Source: Metabacillus arenae | GTDB lineage: Bacteria; Bacillota; Bacilli; Bacillales; Bacillaceae | Reading direction: 5' to 3' | Length of the DNA stretch: 52,092 bases | Assembly: GCF_014773385.1 (NCBI RefSeq) | Contig: NZ_JACXAI010000041.1 | Coordinates: 1-52,092 of the forward strand | Part shown: positions 50,455-52,092 of the stretch, one piece after another | How positions within the stretch are numbered: the first letter of the stretch is position 1 | How the letters are laid out: each line of letters opens with the position of its first letter | Made by a program: the position numbers and the translations under genes | Notes under the pieces: generated by a model | Told to the model about the DNA's origin: nothing | The model's input: only the letters and a program-made list of their open reading frames with translations | Databases searched by the model: none

Positions 50455-51039
50455 TTATCTCGATCTAAATCCTTCCATAAAAAGAGAAAGAACTTCCGAG
50501 ATTTCTTCGAGCGATTGTTTCTGGTTCGGTTTTGGTGCAATCCATAGCGCAGCCTCATTCATTGCACCTGAGAGGAGATGCACCAAGGTATTGATGGAAA
50601 TTGGCCTTAGACAGCCGTGCTGCGCCATAACTTCTAATTGATCCTTTAGCAGTCGCATGGAATTTTGTTGATCCATCGTGCGCCAAGTCTCCCATCCCAA
50701 TACTGCCGGTCCATCTATTAATAAAATTCTCCTGTTTTGGGGTTCGACTGCGGCCGAAACAAATGCCCTGCATCCTAAAAGAAGCTGTTCCCATAAATCA
50801 TCGCTTTTTGCAGCCTCAGCTTCAACTTTTTCTGCTATTTCTTGCTGAACAGATTCAAGAACCGCATGGAACAGTCCTTCTTTACTCCCGAAGTGATGAT
50901 AGAGTGCACCCCTAGTCAGTCCTGCTTTATTAACGATTACCTCCATTGAGGCATGTGCATAACCTTGTTCAGTAAAATAATCACGAGCAACTTTCGTCAG
51001 CTTCCGGATCGTGTCCTTTGTTTGCTCCGATTTCTTCAT
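50455..51039 (-). CDS. TetR family transcriptional regulator
   Basis: The 194-residue protein has an N-terminal TetR DNA-binding domain. It contains the helix ARDYFTEQGYAHASMEVI and the recognition helix in AGLTRGALYHHFGSKEGLFHAV (two stretches, about 40-61), the strongest signature of the family. The C-terminal domain (about 65-190) is helical and should bind an unknown ligand. AAGGAG stands 8 bases before the ATG. It is the last gene of a three-gene unit with a broken repair gene and a VOC protein. A TetR-type operator lies ahead of the first gene, so autoregulation is likely. Confidence 0.92.
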   Translation of the reverse strand: MKKSEQTKDTIRKLTKVARDYFTEQGYAHASMEVIVNKAGLTRGALYHHFGSKEGLFHAVLESVQQEIAEKVEAEAAKSDDLWEQLLLGCRAFVSAAVEPQNRRILLIDGPAVLGWETWRTMDQQNSMRLLKDQLEVMAQHGCLRPISINTLVHLLSGAMNEAALWIAPKPNQKQSLEEISEVLSLFMEGFRSR

Positions 51040-51053
51040 TTCATATTCTCCTT

Positions 51054-51287
51054 CTAAGTTTTTTCCCTTGTTTTTTCCAAGAGATGTTCAGCATCCCTGT
51101 CCCCTGAATTGATCAGTGATCTCAAGGCATGACAGGTGATCCAGGTTATATGCTCTCCCCCATGTTCCAAACGATCACGAAGCCATTCTAACGTAATGGT
51201 TCTATAATCCTTCGTTAAATCATTTAAATGGTTGGCTACGGATTTTCGAACATAAAAAGAGGCATCATTTAGTAAGGGCTCCAGCAA
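51054..51287 (-). pseudogene. C-terminal fragment of a DNA alkylation repair protein (AlkC/AlkD, HEAT-like)
   Basis: The 77 codons LLEPLLNDASFYVRKSVANHLNDLTKD... to HALRSLINSGD match the C-terminal HEAT-like helices of DNA alkylation repair glycosylases (SVANHLND and HALRxL are conserved). Full proteins are about 220-370 residues, so roughly two thirds is missing upstream, where the VOC gene now stands. The frame opens with TTG and has no ribosome site. It looks like a deletion remnant fused next to the VOC gene stop, though read-through expression cannot be excluded. Confidence 0.65.
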
Positions 51288-51289
51288 AG

Positions 51290-51748
51290 TTAGTCATCAC
51301 TATCACTGCTTCTTTCTTTGTTCAACCAAACGCTCTCCGTATATTGACTGCTGTAAGATTCGGAGGGTGGGATAATAGTAATGACATCAATTAATACACC
51401 GTTTGGATCTGAAGTGATGAAATGTCTTTGTCCAAAAGGCTCATCTCGAATATCAAGATGTAGAGGCAGATTTTCTTTGAGAATAAGTTTTTCGTATTCC
51501 GCATCCACATGATCTACCTCAAAGTTTAAGATTAATCCCTGCGCCGTTTTTCGGAAGGCTTCAGGGATTGTAGAGTGTGATGCCTCAAGCAGAGCTAATT
51601 CAAAAGAGGGTGTATTCCGGAAATTCTTCAGACTTACGTACCAGTCGGCCTCATATACAGTCTCAAAGCCAAAATAATCCTTATAAAAATTTGAACTGAC
51701 AGCAACCTGCTCCGTCAGTATGACAGGATACACACTAGTGGGTTTCAT
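51290..51748 (-). CDS. VOC (glyoxalase/bleomycin-resistance-like) family protein
   Basis: The 152-residue protein has the paired beta-alpha-beta-beta-beta layout of the vicinal oxygen chelate fold. [35 protein letters not shown] opens the first half, and [20 protein letters not shown] with [19 protein letters not shown] forms the second, where D-P-N/D-G is a family hallmark. Such proteins may detoxify or bind small compounds. It is the first gene behind the TetR-type operator, with AAGGGG before the ATG. Confidence 0.88.
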   Translation of the reverse strand: MKPTSVYPVILTEQVAVSSNFYKDYFGFETVYEADWYVSLKNFRNTPSFELALLEASHSTIPEAFRKTAQGLILNFEVDHVDAEYEKLILKENLPLHLDIRDEPFGQRHFITSDPNGVLIDVITIIPPSESYSSQYTESVWLNKERSSDSDD

Positions 51749-51788
51749 TGGAAAACATCCCCTTTGTATGAGTATACTTGAATTTTAA

Positions 51789-51807
51789 CATACGTACTGT
51801 ATGTATG
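51789..51807. promoter_or_regulatory. TetR-type operator
   Basis: CATACGTACTGTATGTATG is a 19-base near-palindrome (arms differ at only three positions) of the CATAC...GTATG form common to TetR regulators. It lies about 40 bases upstream of the VOC start codon. Confidence 0.65.
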
Positions 51808-52086
51808 CAATTTAAACGCTGCTTCATATCCTAAAAAAAACCAAAGTTAAAATCACAACCAAAGTAAGTAGTCACGGAGATATTTTGTTTACTTAAAAAG
51901 AGATATGATGTTTCTATATCTTCTAAAGTCAGGTATAAATAGTAGTAGAAAAGTTGCATAAAAGAAAAAGACCTTTGGCGCTCAATTTATTATTAAGATT
52001 CATCATCACTTTTTGTGAAAATAGCACAAAAATAGGAAAACACGAACGAATTCCTGGCAATAATGTTAGTTACCACAACAAACATT

Positions 52087-52092
52087 AGGAGG
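52087..52092 (+). promoter_or_regulatory. Ribosome-binding site of a plus-strand gene beyond the window
   Basis: The last six bases are AGGAGG, a perfect Shine-Dalgarno. The start codon would be a few bases outside the window, so nothing can be said about the product. Confidence 0.5.

Larger units (their letters stand above)
51749..52092. other. 344-base region between divergent genes
   Basis: No complete gene. It contains the promoter and operator of the VOC-TetR unit on the left and ends at AGGAGG on the plus strand. The middle is AT-rich without clear structure. Confidence 0.6.

Overview
The window looks like a chromosomal segment of a low-GC Gram-positive endospore-former of the Bacillaceae (Bacillus, Neobacillus or Cytobacillus type). 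This rests on strong AGGAGG-type ribosome sites with frequent GTG/TTG starts, a mannitol operon in the order mtlA-mtlR-mtlF-mtlD, TagO/LCP/TagGH-type envelope genes and a CcpA cre box. No rRNA or tRNA gene is visible. Nearly every gene up to 32.7 kb and from 35.2 kb onward is on the minus strand.

Region 1 (about 0.2-28.9 kb) is a large surface-polysaccharide locus, read right to left. It starts with UDP-glucose supply genes (gtaB, ugd). An acidic-capsule module follows (26.5-18.6 kb) with its own promoter: a GT42-like putative sialyltransferase, a GT2 enzyme, neuB-neuC-neuA (synthesis and CMP-activation of a sialic-acid-like sugar), a protein carrying the three motifs of bacterial sialyl/polysialyltransferases, and a two-gene ABC exporter. 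Two lipid-carrier initiating enzymes follow (a WbaP/CpsE-type transferase and TagO). Next comes a second, Wzx/Wzy-type module (15.5-3.5 kb). It contains all four enzymes expected for UDP-2,3-diacetamido-2,3-dideoxyglucuronic acid (WbpA/B/E/D types), three GT4 glycosyltransferases, a flippase, a polymerase-like protein and a Wzz-like chain-length protein. An intergenic structured RNA resembling the EAR antitermination element lies inside this module. At the far left are a sugar epimerase, a large membrane protein and the end of an IS3-type insertion sequence running off the window.

Region 2 (29-35.2 kb) holds a secreted N-acetylglucosaminidase with about 20 SPOR-like repeats, a divergent LytR-CpsA-Psr ligase, and two small membrane proteins.

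Region 3 (35.2-50.3 kb) is metabolic: a mannitol PTS operon whose EIICB carries two tandem EIIB domains, an iron/polyamine-type ABC importer, and a glucose/mannose-type CUT1 importer without its ATPase and with a perfect cre box. Two REP-associated tyrosine transposases (one intact, one frameshifted) sit here among at least seven perfect or near-perfect palindromes of related but distinct sequence. A second, unrelated dispersed intergenic repeat family has copies at 21.5, 29.2 and 45.6 kb.

Region 4 (50.4-52.1 kb) is a VOC protein, a broken DNA-alkylation-repair gene and a TetR regulator behind a likely TetR operator. The window closes on the ribosome-binding site of a plus-strand gene that lies outside it.
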